Shown: positions 52,983 to 61,722, counted from the first letter of the stretch. The stretch: DNA of 64,000 nucleotides from Ignavibacteria bacterium UBA7675 (GCA_002483085.1 DLHF01000087.1:17058-81057); one strand, 5' to 3'. Program-made: numbers and translations. The notes: generated by a model not told the origin, from the sequence alone.

Positions 52983-54443
52983 TTATTTCATATTCGCACT
53001 TTCCTCCAACTCGGAGAAGGAAAACACCGACTTCATACTGCGTTTTTCTCCAAGCGGCCAAGTCTGGGCAATAGTGTCGACGTCGATCCCTATGTGCTTT
53101 ATAGCATTGTATAAAGCTGCCTGCGTCCTGCCTGCTTTTTTCACCGGGCCTTTCTGGGGAATCCAGGCCAGATCACCCTCAAACACGAGCTTTTCGGACG
53201 GAAAGTAAAAGAGCAGATAATCGCTCGTATGAGCAGACTGTATGCCGATGTGGTATATCTTCATTTCAAAACTTCCGTCCGTAATGGTCGTGATGCTGTC
53301 GAGCAGTTGCGTTTGAAGTGGACGTGGGTGGAGGTAGAGGCTATCCGGCTTTAAAGCATGAGGCGCATTGGCAATGTACTCCACATAAGAGATGTTTTCC
53401 TTCCGGCAAAGCACTGTTGCCCCCTGGCGAATAAAAGGGCGAACGCCACCTATATACCAGGGGTGATGATGCCCAAAAGCATAATACTTTACCGGCTTGC
53501 CGGGAGCTATTTTCCTTGCTTCCTGTAGCACAAGCTCGCCGTTCTCGCTGCTGAGCGGCACGTCGATTGCCACGAAAAAATCTTTAAACTCGACAAGAAG
53601 CGACTGCGTTTCTGCATGCAGAAGTTGCACGCTGTACAGATGATCGTTCATTTTCTTGACTGATACATTCGGCACTTCCTCTTCATCCTCTCCAACTGAG
53701 TAATCGGCTGGCTTCTCTATAAGAGATGGCACCTGCGATACAATTCCCACAGCCGACACCATGACCTCATCGTGGATATTCTGAATTTTTTCAATGCGAA
53801 CGCGCCGCGCATAGGACAGCTTTTCGTATTGTGCGAAGTCCTCGTACAGTATTGTTTCGGCGATATCGCCAAGCACACCATCATGCTCGATAGTTACTAT
53901 TTTTTCCAACAAGAAGTCGGCCTTGCGGATAAACAGCCGCACAATTGCTTTGTTGATATCGAGCGTGTACACGGCAAATGTCGCGTCGCTGCTGCTGTCG
54001 GGCGAAGGATGCTGGTCCAGAAAATAGCGGAGAAGCAGCACAGGTGAATAGCGGGCATTTTCAATTTTTACATGAGCAATCTGGCTCTTTGTAACAGGCC
54101 GAGGCGCGGTGCTCCAATACGGTTTACTAAGCAACTCCGATGGCGAGAACTGCACAACAGAAACATAAGGTTTCCCTTCGTTTGTTACTGTGTCGCTCTG
54201 AGCAAAGTTCTCGGCATTGCAGTATATACGCCCCTGGCTCTTTACAGGGAGTACCTGCCACGGCTCGGGCGAGTGATATCGCGTGTTCTGGTTTTCGCTG
54301 TAGTGCAAGACGAGAAACTGATCGCGCAGCGGCCCGACCTGTTTTTCCCAGCACTTTACAAGGTGGTTAATACTGGCACGCGCATCGGTGCACACAAAAG
54401 AAAGAAAAAACACAATGGCCAGCGCCGTAGTAGATCTGCTCAT
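52983..54443 (-). CDS. Exported metallo-beta-lactamase-fold protein with altered metal site
   Basis: 486 residues from MSRSTTALAIVFFLSF at 54443, a signal peptide cut near ARAS. The frame continues upstream to 54797 through repeat copy E, without homology. The first 270 residues have no recognised family. The second half resembles the MBL fold: VEFKDFFVAIDVPL, YYAFGHHHPWYIGGV in place of HxHxDHxGG, IYHIGIQSAHTSDYLLFYFPSEKLVFEGDLAWIP (quoted as IQSAHTSDYLLFY, LVFEGDLAW). The first two histidines and a later His and Asp are kept, but the Asp and His of the second metal site are Trp and Tyr. One metal or none is expected. Confidence 0.75.
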   Translation of the reverse strand: MSRSTTALAIVFFLSFVCTDARASINHLVKCWEKQVGPLRDQFLVLHYSENQNTRYHSPEPWQVLPVKSQGRIYCNAENFAQSDTVTNEGKPYVSVVQFSPSELLSKPYWSTAPRPVTKSQIAHVKIENARYSPVLLLRYFLDQHPSPDSSSDATFAVYTLDINKAIVRLFIRKADFLLEKIVTIEHDGVLGDIAETILYEDFAQYEKLSYARRVRIEKIQNIHDEVMVSAVGIVSQVPSLIEKPADYSVGEDEEEVPNVSVKKMNDHLYSVQLLHAETQSLLVEFKDFFVAIDVPLSSENGELVLQEARKIAPGKPVKYYAFGHHHPWYIGGVRPFIRQGATVLCRKENISYVEYIANAPHALKPDSLYLHPRPLQTQLLDSITTITDGSFEMKIYHIGIQSAHTSDYLLFYFPSEKLVFEGDLAWIPQKGPVKKAGRTQAALYNAIKHIGIDVDTIAQTWPLGEKRSMKSVFSFSELEESANMK

Positions 54444-55149
54444 ATTGAAAAAAAAAGAGGTAAAAAATAGAATAGGCACAGCACAACCTGCCATCTGTGT
54501 ACACAGATGTTGATACTTATTGTTTGCTGCATGGTTTGCAGAGGTAAGTAGGGATGGCGGGGAAAAGGTTACATTGCTTGTGGCTGTGGGCATGCTGTAC
54601 CGATCAGCAAATACATCGTTGTGGCACGGGCATCGCTCGGGCGCCCGTGTAGTCGCTGTCACCGGTCGCACTGCCCGCTTGTCGGTGTCCTGCCGCCAGT
54701 CGCCGTCGGCACGCGCCAAAGCTCGCCTGCGACACGCACCGCCGATGGAATATTGGCAGCGACCGTGCGCTACACTGTTGGCGCCGTTCTTCATCACGAC
54801 GCGAGCGCAATCAGCACTTGTCCGATTTTCTTCTACGTACTACTACGTAGGCAATCGTTCGCTATACTCTACCCCGACATGCACCTACCAGCCCGAGCCG
54901 CGTCGAGAGTGCGAACATCGCCGATACTGGCAAAATTTCCCCGTATTCAAATTATTTTGCAGTCTCAGTCCAAAGGTTTATCTTCGAGCCAGAGTCCGCG
55001 ACCGCCCATGTTTTTCCTGCATAACAGCACATTCGGTCGAGGTAAGTGAGCGAATCTGTCGGGGAACGCAGAAACGCTTTTGTACCAGCAGTTCAATCCA
55101 AAGAACCGGAGTATTTCGGTTCAATTGCAAACCAAATCCATACATCAAC
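54444..55149. other. Intergenic region between the MBL-fold gene and the ferritin-like/MNIO operon
   Basis: About 700 bases, with repeat copy E at 54619-54740. The frame of the ferritin-like gene is open across all of it from 54520, but the translation is irregular, matches the false frames over other repeat copies and shows no family. An inverted repeat GAACCG-N8-CGGTTC (55103-55122) sits 27 bases before the ferritin-like ATG and could be an operator. Confidence 0.5.
54619..54740 (+). repeat. Dispersed intergenic repeat, copy E
   Basis: TTGTGGCACGGGCATCGCTC at 54619, GTCGCTGTCACCGGTCGCA (54652-54670), CCGCTTGTCGGTGTCC, then a weak second core (ACACGCACCGCCGATGG, 54732). Nearest in sequence to copy C. 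Confidence 0.82.
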
Positions 55150-57246
55150 ATGGCCATCCAAGCAAACAGGTCCGATCTGCTAGATCGCGACCCCAGCTAC
55201 TTTGAGACCGACAAAGCCGCAGTAGAAGCCATTATACAGGCTGCGGTAAATGTCGAGCTATTTACTATTCCACTGTACATGGTGTCTCTGTACTCCATAC
55301 AGGGCGTCCATCAGGTAACCGGCAACAAAAGCGATTTGTATCAGGGACGTCTTTGGCCGGGCCTTGCTCCGAGCTTTGGCAAGGGAGCATGGGGAAACAT
55401 CCCTGAAAATGAAAAAGCGTTCAATACTATCTTCAGCGTGTTCGTAGAAGAAATGCTGCACTTACAGTTGGCCTCTAACCTCGCTACGATAGTTGGAGTC
55501 ACGCCTCAATTCACAATGCTATCGCCGGAAGCAGACAACTACGCATGGCAGTGCTACGGTCCAGAGAAAACTCTGATACCGTATATTCTGGATTTCAAAG
55601 ACTGCTACGAGCCCTACAGCAATATTAGAGTAAAAATCGACGCCCTCACATTAGAGCACAACGAGTTATTCCTTGCTATTGAGGAACCCGAAGAAATAGC
55701 TGACAAAAGAATACGCAAAGAGGAGCGACACAAGTATTTCCCAACAGCGCCATTCCAGGACTGGACTCCGGGCACTCCTCTTCCGCTGTTTGGAACCATT
55801 GGACAGATGTACCAGTGCCTGTGGGATTATTTGGACATTACGTATCAGGATCAGGACGGAAATGTTTCGACACTCTGGGAAAAAATGTACATCCCAAGTG
55901 CTTTGCAACGCGACCTCTTCAATGCCGTTTCGATAAGCCATCCGTACAGAGAATACCAAGACATGCCGACCGAAGTAGAAGGCTGGCTGCCGGAAAAGGC
56001 CAAAGACCTTGTCTTTAAGCTGATCAGTGCTATTACCGACCAAGGAGAAGGGAACGGTATCAAACGTGTCTTGCGCGCTACGAATAGTAAAATGCTGACA
56101 GCCGTCCAGACTCAGTACCAAGCTTCCGATGTAGCTCTCAAAGCCGACTATCCGTCCTATACCGACGCAGGAGAGCCAGCTCCATCTACACACGCATTTG
56201 CCCGCTACAACAACGGCAAGCAAGACCACTACGAACGCTTTCAGGAAATTGCAAAAGACCTCGAATCGGGTAAGATTGTCACTTGGAACAACTGGCGCAC
56301 AGACCAGCAGGACAGGTGGACAGCCGAAGACCTTAAGGGCCCGGGATACGACCAGAATAAGTACAACCTGCCATCTGCCGAAAAAGTAGCAGCAGCTTTG
56401 AACCGCTTGGCAAACCCGACAAACCCCGACGGCACCCCCGACCTTGAAAAGCAGGCTGCCAACTACAAGCAGTTCTGCCAGATCGCTACGGGCGCTATTG
56501 CAGGCATTACAAGTGTGCTCAACGACTACTGGAAAAACAGCACCGTGGGATTTCCCTATCCTTCGATGGGCGGCTCCGGCGACCGCTTGATGATGTGCTG
56601 GGCAGTGTTTGGCAAGCTCCCCGATCTGTCCGTAGGTGTGCAGCCCCGCGTACCCGGCACGCTGTACCACGCCTGCCAGGGAATGGACCTCAACGCCGAC
56701 AGCCCTGATAGCGCCGACGCAACCTGCGGCTCGCCGGAAGTGTACCACAATTGCAGGGGGTCCAACTCCTGCAAGGCAGAAGGCGGATGCGGCTTTGTGC
56801 AGGAAGTAGGTCAGTCCAAAACCTGTAGCACAAGCGTGAAGTCTGCACAAGCCGGGCTGGGTAAATTTCACGATTGTAGCGCAACCAGCCATTCATTAGA
56901 AGGCGGATGCGGCCTCCCGCCTGCGGCCTACAGTGCCCCAGCCGACAACCTCTGCAAAAGCTTCGGGGGCTGTGCAGTTCCTATATCCGCTTCGCAGATC
57001 TATCCCGAATTCGTTAATACCGGCGGCCAGAAAGACGTTGGGGCAATGGAGCTGAATGACTTTGTCGGACCAGACCACTCCACCCAAAAGCTGCCCGGAC
57101 AAGTGATATTCCAAGCGGGCGACTTTGTGTACGATATAGCTTGGGAAGCCTATAAAAAAGTTCTGGCCAGCAGAGATTCTGAGGCTCCGGAACCCGTACA
57201 ACCACAGCCGAGCGATATCCGGCTGGCATTCCCACCCTCTACCTGA
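55150..57246 (+). CDS. Ferritin-like (VioB-type) protein with Cys-rich C-terminal region
   Basis: 698 residues from MAIQANRSDL at 55150, where homology begins. The N-terminal half is a ferritin-like helical domain of the VioB/iminophenyl-pyruvate dimer synthase type, with likely iron ligands Glu36 (NVELFTIPLY), Glu100/Glu101 and His104 (VEEMLHLQLA) and a later His360-Glu362 helix. Between 505 and 610 lie ten cysteines (509, 526, 535, 541, 547, 559, 576, 587, 602, 608) in motifs such as YHNCRGSNSCKAEGGCG and LCKSFGGCAVPI. The stop overlaps the MNIO start (TGATG), so the genes are coupled. I infer that the Cys region is the substrate of the MNIO downstream. No signal peptide is seen. Confidence 0.88.
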   Translation: MAIQANRSDLLDRDPSYFETDKAAVEAIIQAAVNVELFTIPLYMVSLYSIQGVHQVTGNKSDLYQGRLWPGLAPSFGKGAWGNIPENEKAFNTIFSVFVEEMLHLQLASNLATIVGVTPQFTMLSPEADNYAWQCYGPEKTLIPYILDFKDCYEPYSNIRVKIDALTLEHNELFLAIEEPEEIADKRIRKEERHKYFPTAPFQDWTPGTPLPLFGTIGQMYQCLWDYLDITYQDQDGNVSTLWEKMYIPSALQRDLFNAVSISHPYREYQDMPTEVEGWLPEKAKDLVFKLISAITDQGEGNGIKRVLRATNSKMLTAVQTQYQASDVALKADYPSYTDAGEPAPSTHAFARYNNGKQDHYERFQEIAKDLESGKIVTWNNWRTDQQDRWTAEDLKGPGYDQNKYNLPSAEKVAAALNRLANPTNPDGTPDLEKQAANYKQFCQIATGAIAGITSVLNDYWKNSTVGFPYPSMGGSGDRLMMCWAVFGKLPDLSVGVQPRVPGTLYHACQGMDLNADSPDSADATCGSPEVYHNCRGSNSCKAEGGCGFVQEVGQSKTCSTSVKSAQAGLGKFHDCSATSHSLEGGCGLPPAAYSAPADNLCKSFGGCAVPISASQIYPEFVNTGGQKDVGAMELNDFVGPDHSTQKLPGQVIFQAGDFVYDIAWEAYKKVLASRDSEAPEPVQPQPSDIRLAFPPST

Positions 57247-58172
57247 TGCACATGAAGACAACAACGACAAACCGCCTCGGCCTGCCCAATCTCGGCCTCG
57301 GTGTTGGTTTGCGAAGTAAGCACTATAGCTACCTGATGCGAAACGATCCAGTGGTAGACTGGTTCGAAATCATCAGCGAAAACTACATGAATAACTTCGG
57401 CTATGCCCGCCATATACTTGAATATGTGGCGGGCATCAGGCCCATTGTGATGCATGGAGTCTCGATGTCTATTGGCAGTACCGATCCGCTGAATACAGCC
57501 TACCTCCAACAGCTCAAAGAGCTCGCCGACTTTGTGCAGCCTGTATGGATATCCGATCACCTGTGCTGGACAGGCGTGGCGCATATCAATACGCACGACT
57601 TGCTTCCCATGCCGCTTACAATGGAAAGCCTACAGCATGTGGCGGCCCGCGTGCAAAAGGTGCAGGAGTTTCTCGGGCGCCCGCTGGTACTGGAGAATCC
57701 ATCCACGTATATGGAGTTCGAGGCTTCTACACTGTACGAATGGGAATTTTTGTCGGAACTGGTTCGCCGCACTGGATGCGGCCTGCTGCTGGACGTGAAC
57801 AATGTGTTTGTATCCTCTTACAATCACAATTTCGATCCGGAATTGTACATCCGCAGTATTCCGCATCACGCAGTGGTGCAAATACATCTGGCTGGCCCAA
57901 CAAGCTGCGGCCCATACCTGATCGACACGCACGACCAGCCCGTACCTACACCAGTTTGGCATCTGTACCGGCTTGCACAAGAGCTTACCGGCGGTGTGTC
58001 TACGCTGCTTGAGTGGGATGCAAATATCCCGGACTATCCAGAGCTTATCGCAGAGCTGAACATAGCAAAAGCTGTGATGCGCGATGAATTCCCCGATGTG
58101 CCGGTGTTCCGCGCCGAACAGGAAGTCGTTCCTACACCGCTCGACCATCAAATGCAGGTGGAGCATGAGTGA
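57246..58172 (+). CDS. DUF692 multinuclear non-haem iron oxidase (MNIO, MbnB-like)
   Basis: 308 residues in a TIM-barrel fold. The iron-ligand set of DUF692/MbnB proteins is present along the chain: His70 (IVMHGVSM), Asp104-His105 (WISDHLCW), His117 (NTHDLLP), Glu150 (LVLENPSTY), Asp183 and Asn186 (LLDVNNVFVSSYNH) with His194, His214 (IHLAG), Asp227-x-His229 (IDTHDQPV) and Glu256 (LLEWDANIP). MNIOs modify cysteines of peptides (oxazolone/thioamide in methanobactin, thiooxazole in bufferins, carbon excision in TglH). It overlaps both neighbours (1 base before, 8 bases after). The short start (ATG at 57252) is also possible. Confidence 0.94.
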   Translation: MHMKTTTTNRLGLPNLGLGVGLRSKHYSYLMRNDPVVDWFEIISENYMNNFGYARHILEYVAGIRPIVMHGVSMSIGSTDPLNTAYLQQLKELADFVQPVWISDHLCWTGVAHINTHDLLPMPLTMESLQHVAARVQKVQEFLGRPLVLENPSTYMEFEASTLYEWEFLSELVRRTGCGLLLDVNNVFVSSYNHNFDPELYIRSIPHHAVVQIHLAGPTSCGPYLIDTHDQPVPTPVWHLYRLAQELTGGVSTLLEWDANIPDYPELIAELNIAKAVMRDEFPDVPVFRAEQEVVPTPLDHQMQVEHE

Positions 58173-59001
58173 ACTGGCAACGCTCCAGCGATGGCTGACT
58201 TCGATTATCATACGCCCCGGCAAGTTCCACGACAAAATTCTGGCTGCCGACCACACGTATGAGCTCGATCATACCCGCGTCGTCCGTTCATCTCCGGCGG
58301 TGTCGGGTACGGAAAGGATGCAAATCTACGCACGAGGTTATGTGCTCCGGCTGATGGAATGCCTGCGAGCGGACTACCCAATACTACAGCATCTGCTGGG
58401 TGATGCTCTCTTCGATATGTTCGCCCAAGCGTATCTCGCTCATGTGCCGCCCCAGTCGTATAGTCTGTTCGATCTGGGCACCAACTTCCCGGATTTCCTT
58501 CTGGCGTCGCGCCCACAGCACACAGCCGAGCAACAGCAGTTCGACCTGCCCATAGAGCTCGCTCGCTTGGAGCGTGCGCGAGCCGAAGTGTACCGAAGTA
58601 AAGGCACAGAAAGCAATACTCACGGCACGCCGTATGAACAGCCAGTATTTTTTATGTTTGAGTCCGAGAAGCTGGCAACGCCGCCGTGCCTGCGCTTGCT
58701 GAAGTTGCAATACCCGCTTATCAGTTTTGTAAAAGCTGTCGAGCAGGGCGAGCAACCACCTATTCCGCCGCCACGCGATAGCTTGGTAGCTGTGAGCCGA
58801 AAGAACTACACAATCCACATGCAGGAATTGGAACCGTGGCAGTGGCATTTTTTGCATGAATTAGAAACTACTGGCAACTACGTGCAGGCAGTACAGGAAA
58901 GCGCCCCGCTGAGCGCTATGCCACAGGATACTCTTTGGGCTAATCTGATGCTGTGGGTGCCGGTGGCGGTCGACCTCGGCTATATCAGCAAGCAATCGTA
59001 G
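58165..59001 (+). CDS. DUF2063 MNIO partner protein (MbnC/BufC-like)
   Basis: 278 residues from MSELATLQRW at 58165, overlapping the MNIO gene by 8 bases. The N-terminal helical part TLQRWLTSIIIRPGKFHD and IYARGYVLRLMECLRADYPILQHLLGDALFDMFAQAYLAHVPPQSYSLFDLG (in pieces: YVLRLMECLRADYPILQHLL, AYLAHVPPQSYSLFDLG) is the DUF2063 domain. It is annotated as DNA-binding in databases but acts as the substrate-recruiting partner of MNIO enzymes in known systems. The C-terminal half has beta-rich sequence as in MbnC. Last gene of the operon; repeat copy F follows. Confidence 0.9.
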   Translation: MSELATLQRWLTSIIIRPGKFHDKILAADHTYELDHTRVVRSSPAVSGTERMQIYARGYVLRLMECLRADYPILQHLLGDALFDMFAQAYLAHVPPQSYSLFDLGTNFPDFLLASRPQHTAEQQQFDLPIELARLERARAEVYRSKGTESNTHGTPYEQPVFFMFESEKLATPPCLRLLKLQYPLISFVKAVEQGEQPPIPPPRDSLVAVSRKNYTIHMQELEPWQWHFLHELETTGNYVQAVQESAPLSAMPQDTLWANLMLWVPVAVDLGYISKQS

Positions 59002-59079
59002 CTGCACGATAGCCAAACCTCAAGCGGCAGCATTACTTGCCTTTGGTGTTTGGCGGCACGTTCTGGTTATCGTAGGAAC

Positions 59080-59264
59080 AATGCAAAGACAAGCGCGGCG
59101 CGCTGCACAGCCGCCGCATAGTTGCCCGGCCTTCATCCCGTGAATTTTCTGGCGGCAGGCGGCTGGCCAACCGATAAGCGGGTGATGCGACCGGTGACAG
59201 CGAGCAAACGGTAGAGCCGTCCCGCCAGGGCGGCTCCGCCGCAACGACGCCCGTGCCACACATT
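59080..59264 (-). repeat. Dispersed intergenic repeat, copy F (reverse orientation)
   Basis: On the minus strand: TGTGTGGCACGGGCGTCG (59264-59247), hairpin GAGCCGCCC-TGGC-GGGACGGCTC (59236-59214), CGCTGTCACCGGTCGCATC, CCGCTTATCGGTTGGCC, and later GCGGCGGCTGTGCAGCGCGC as core 2 near 59115-59096. The loop base changes between copies while the stem is kept. Confidence 0.85.
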
Positions 59265-59281
59265 TCCCAGAAATTTGTGCT

Positions 59282-60178
59282 TTACGCTCTTTCCCGCACA
59301 CCATCCTGCACAGGCAGCCCAGCACTAACCGCTTCCCGTAGCGCATCGACTCCAACCTCGTTCCCGACGACGTGGCTTCCACTAGTCATCTTCTTGCCAA
59401 GGCTTGCTGGCAACAGCGGATGCAAGAGCTGTCCGATGTAATGTTTGGGAAAGTGTTCATGAATACCAAAGCTCTCGGGCTCGTGGTCGGGACAGGTGTA
59501 CGTACCGAAGAGAATATCCATAAGCGGCGAAATATTGGCATAGTTGCCAGCATCGCGATCTCGGTCGTGATGCCAGTGGTGAAGCTCCGGCGCACCGAGC
59601 AGCATACGCAAAGGACCGAGAGAGAAGCGCACATTGGAGTGAATATAGATTGCCCAGATACCGCGAAAAGCGATAAAACCAGCAATCGTTTCGAGCGGAA
59701 AGCCAAGAAGAAAAGCGGGCAGATTAATAAGCCCAATTGTGTACACCGAGTCGAGCGGATGCTCGCGGTGTGCAGCCAGCCAATCCAAATGCTCCGAGCT
59801 GTGGTGCACCTTGTGAAAGCGCCATAAAAACCCCACGCGGTGCTGAATCCTGTGCCCCCAATAAATAAAGAAATCGCTGAGCACGACGACCTCTACGGCC
59901 TGGAGCCACCAAGATTGAGCTGCTACAGCCTGCCTGAAACTACCTGGCACAACATCCTGTAGCCATCCGTTGAAATGGCTGAGCACCCACAACACAACAG
60001 CTCCCCACAGCAAGTATTGTCCGAGAAAAAAGCAGAGGTCAAGAAACCACAGAGGCCTGAAGAATTTCTGTCCGGATCTGGCGGGAAACACTTTTTCCAT
60101 CGGGAGAAATACAACCACGAGAAAAAGTATGCTCAGCACAGCGGACTGTAGCGATGCGTACATATCCATAATCAGCAA
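59282..60178 (-). CDS. Sterol desaturase/fatty acid hydroxylase superfamily protein
   Basis: 298 residues with about five membrane spans. The di-iron histidine boxes are in place: HRIQHRVGFLWRFHKVHHSS (HxxxH and HxxHH) and APELHHWHHDRD (HxxHH). EHLDWLAAHREHPLDS and a start with MDMYASLQSAVLSILF (alternative ATG at 60169) complete the family pattern. These oxygenases hydroxylate or desaturate lipids at the membrane. It begins 3 bases after the 60182-60646 gene on the same strand. Confidence 0.9.
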   Translation of the reverse strand: MLIMDMYASLQSAVLSILFLVVVFLPMEKVFPARSGQKFFRPLWFLDLCFFLGQYLLWGAVVLWVLSHFNGWLQDVVPGSFRQAVAAQSWWLQAVEVVVLSDFFIYWGHRIQHRVGFLWRFHKVHHSSEHLDWLAAHREHPLDSVYTIGLINLPAFLLGFPLETIAGFIAFRGIWAIYIHSNVRFSLGPLRMLLGAPELHHWHHDRDRDAGNYANISPLMDILFGTYTCPDHEPESFGIHEHFPKHYIGQLLHPLLPASLGKKMTSGSHVVGNEVGVDALREAVSAGLPVQDGVRERA

Positions 60179-60181
60179 GAA

Positions 60182-60646
60182 TTAAGGTGTAGAATTTCGT
60201 TGGTGTGTGGTATCCCGGTGTATCGTACCGGATGTAGTGTGCCGGATAATACTTCCAGATTTAGAGCTGCCCATGAGATATGGTGTTTTCCGGGCACTAC
60301 TGTCTTTTTTGCCTGCCTTTCGGACAGCGGTCGAGCTGCCTTTATGGCGTGTTACTATATCAACATCAATGAGATGGATCTGTGATTTGGAACCGGCCAT
60401 CATCCAGGATTCAATCGAGTCGCGTTTTTTCTGTTCGGCCTCGTATGCGGCTGCACTGTCGGCGGCAGCATTCTCTTTTGTGCTATCTGCTTCATCACCG
60501 GCATTTCCTCCAGCAAAAGAAGCGCTTAAAACACCGCCATCAGGTGTGCGCCAAAATACGCCTGCTTCGTAGGCTACATAGCCAGCCAAAAGCACAGTAA
60601 AGCTCGTAAGAGCTGCTGCTTTCGCAAGTACACCGGAAAATTTCAT
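60182..60646 (-). CDS. Unknown single-span protein upstream of the desaturase gene
   Basis: 154 residues from MKFSGVLAKAAALTSF at 60646; further ATGs upstream to 60745 are unsupported. One N-terminal span (about 8-30), then a Lys/Glu/Ala-rich stretch (ENAAADSAAAYEAEQKKRD) and a basic Ser/Thr-rich tail ending HRDTTHQRNS. No family recognised. The 3-base gap to the desaturase gene suggests co-expression. Confidence 0.6.
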   Translation of the reverse strand: MKFSGVLAKAAALTSFTVLLAGYVAYEAGVFWRTPDGGVLSASFAGGNAGDEADSTKENAAADSAAAYEAEQKKRDSIESWMMAGSKSQIHLIDVDIVTRHKGSSTAVRKAGKKDSSARKTPYLMGSSKSGSIIRHTTSGTIHRDTTHQRNSTP

Positions 60647-60887
60647 AGAATCTTTCCTTGAGTAGTGAGGAATCATGCAATGACCAACAGAGAGTGGACC
60701 GTGCGGCGCACTTCTGCACATGAAGGAAAAGACACACAATGGCACATCAAGTTACAATATCACGGCGCTGCTATTCAGGTATCGAAGTAGTAAGCCGATG
60801 TATTACGTTGTCATGGGATTGACACATATCGGCAACAGATATATACACAACAATATTATCTACACTATTCGAGATGAGAGGGAACAT

Positions 60888-61409
60888 ATGCGACGAATAA
60901 GGTATAGCGTGGCAATGAGCCTCGATGGTTATATCGCCGGTCCTAATGGTGAAAACGACTGGATCATTATGGACCCGGACATCAACTTCAGTTCTCTGAT
61001 GAACAGTTTCGACACGATACTGATGGGACGCCGTACCTTTGAGGCTGCACAGACATATGGAGGAGGCTCGCTGCCCGGAATGAAAGCAATAGTAGTATCC
61101 ACAACTCTTCGCCAGGAAAACTATCCCAATGTTACAATCATAAGCGAGAATCTGAATGATGCTATCGGAGCACTGCGAGCAGAGCCGGGAAAAGATATCT
61201 GGCTCTACGGCGGGGGAGCGCTTTTTCGCAGCCTGCTCAATGCACGACTGGTGGACGCCGTAGAAGTTGCAATTATTCCCATCCTGCTCGGCAACGGCAT
61301 GACATTACTACCCCCGCCAGCTAATCGCGCCGACCTCAGGCTGCTACAAACTAGGCTATACAAAACGGGAATAATTTCGCTGGAATATGCTGTAGAGAAC
61401 GTGCGATAA
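60888..61409 (+). CDS. RibD C-terminal/dihydrofolate reductase-like protein
   Basis: 173 residues from MRRIRYSVAMSLDGYI at 60888, with GAGAGGG upstream. The opening SVAMSLDGYIAGPNGENDW, the DTILMGRRTFEA block and IWLYGGGALFRSLL are the signatures of the YyaP/RibD-C branch of the DHFR fold. These bind NADPH and reduce small substrates; the exact one is unknown. It faces away from the minus-strand genes on its left. Confidence 0.88.
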   Translation: MRRIRYSVAMSLDGYIAGPNGENDWIIMDPDINFSSLMNSFDTILMGRRTFEAAQTYGGGSLPGMKAIVVSTTLRQENYPNVTIISENLNDAIGALRAEPGKDIWLYGGGALFRSLLNARLVDAVEVAIIPILLGNGMTLLPPPANRADLRLLQTRLYKTGIISLEYAVENVR

Positions 61410-61512
61410 TCAGGAGCAATACAAGACTTTTTCTGAATACTTTATTCATTACCGTTGTGCATCGCATCTGCTGACAGTGACGCTGTCTAAAGTTGGCTTC
61501 CAATGGACAGAT

Positions 61513-61646
61513 ATTGTGGCACGGGCATCGCTGCGGCGCACTGTTGGTCGCTGTCGCCGGTCGCAAGAGCCGCTGCGAAGAAGGCCGACCGACCACGCGG
61601 CGGGTGTGCTGCGCGGTGCAGAGACCAAACGCGAGGACAGTCGAAG
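61513..61646 (+). repeat. Dispersed intergenic repeat, copy G
   Basis: ATTGTGGCACGGGCATCGCT at 61513, GTCGCTGTCGCCGGTCGCA (61547-61565), then core 2 CCACGCGGCGGGTGTGCTGC and GCGGTGCAGAGACC ending near 61625. The spacer between the cores is the shortest of all copies, about 30 bases. Confidence 0.85.
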
Positions 61647-61722
61647 AACTTTCAACAGCTCCAGTGTTGTGAGGTACTCTTGAACATTGGCTGTGAGGCA
61701 CTATCGCACCTGTGGCACACCT

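Noticed and set aside
52882..53208. Short plus-strand open frames over the 3' end of the MBL-fold gene
   Set aside because: Shadow of the real minus-strand gene; no ribosome site or homology.
54444..54797. N-terminal extension of the MBL-fold gene
   Set aside because: Lies over repeat copy E; a good signal peptide begins at 54443.
54520..55149. 210-codon N-terminal extension of the ferritin-like gene
   Set aside because: Runs through repeat copy E; the translation resembles other repeat-derived frames and no domain is seen.
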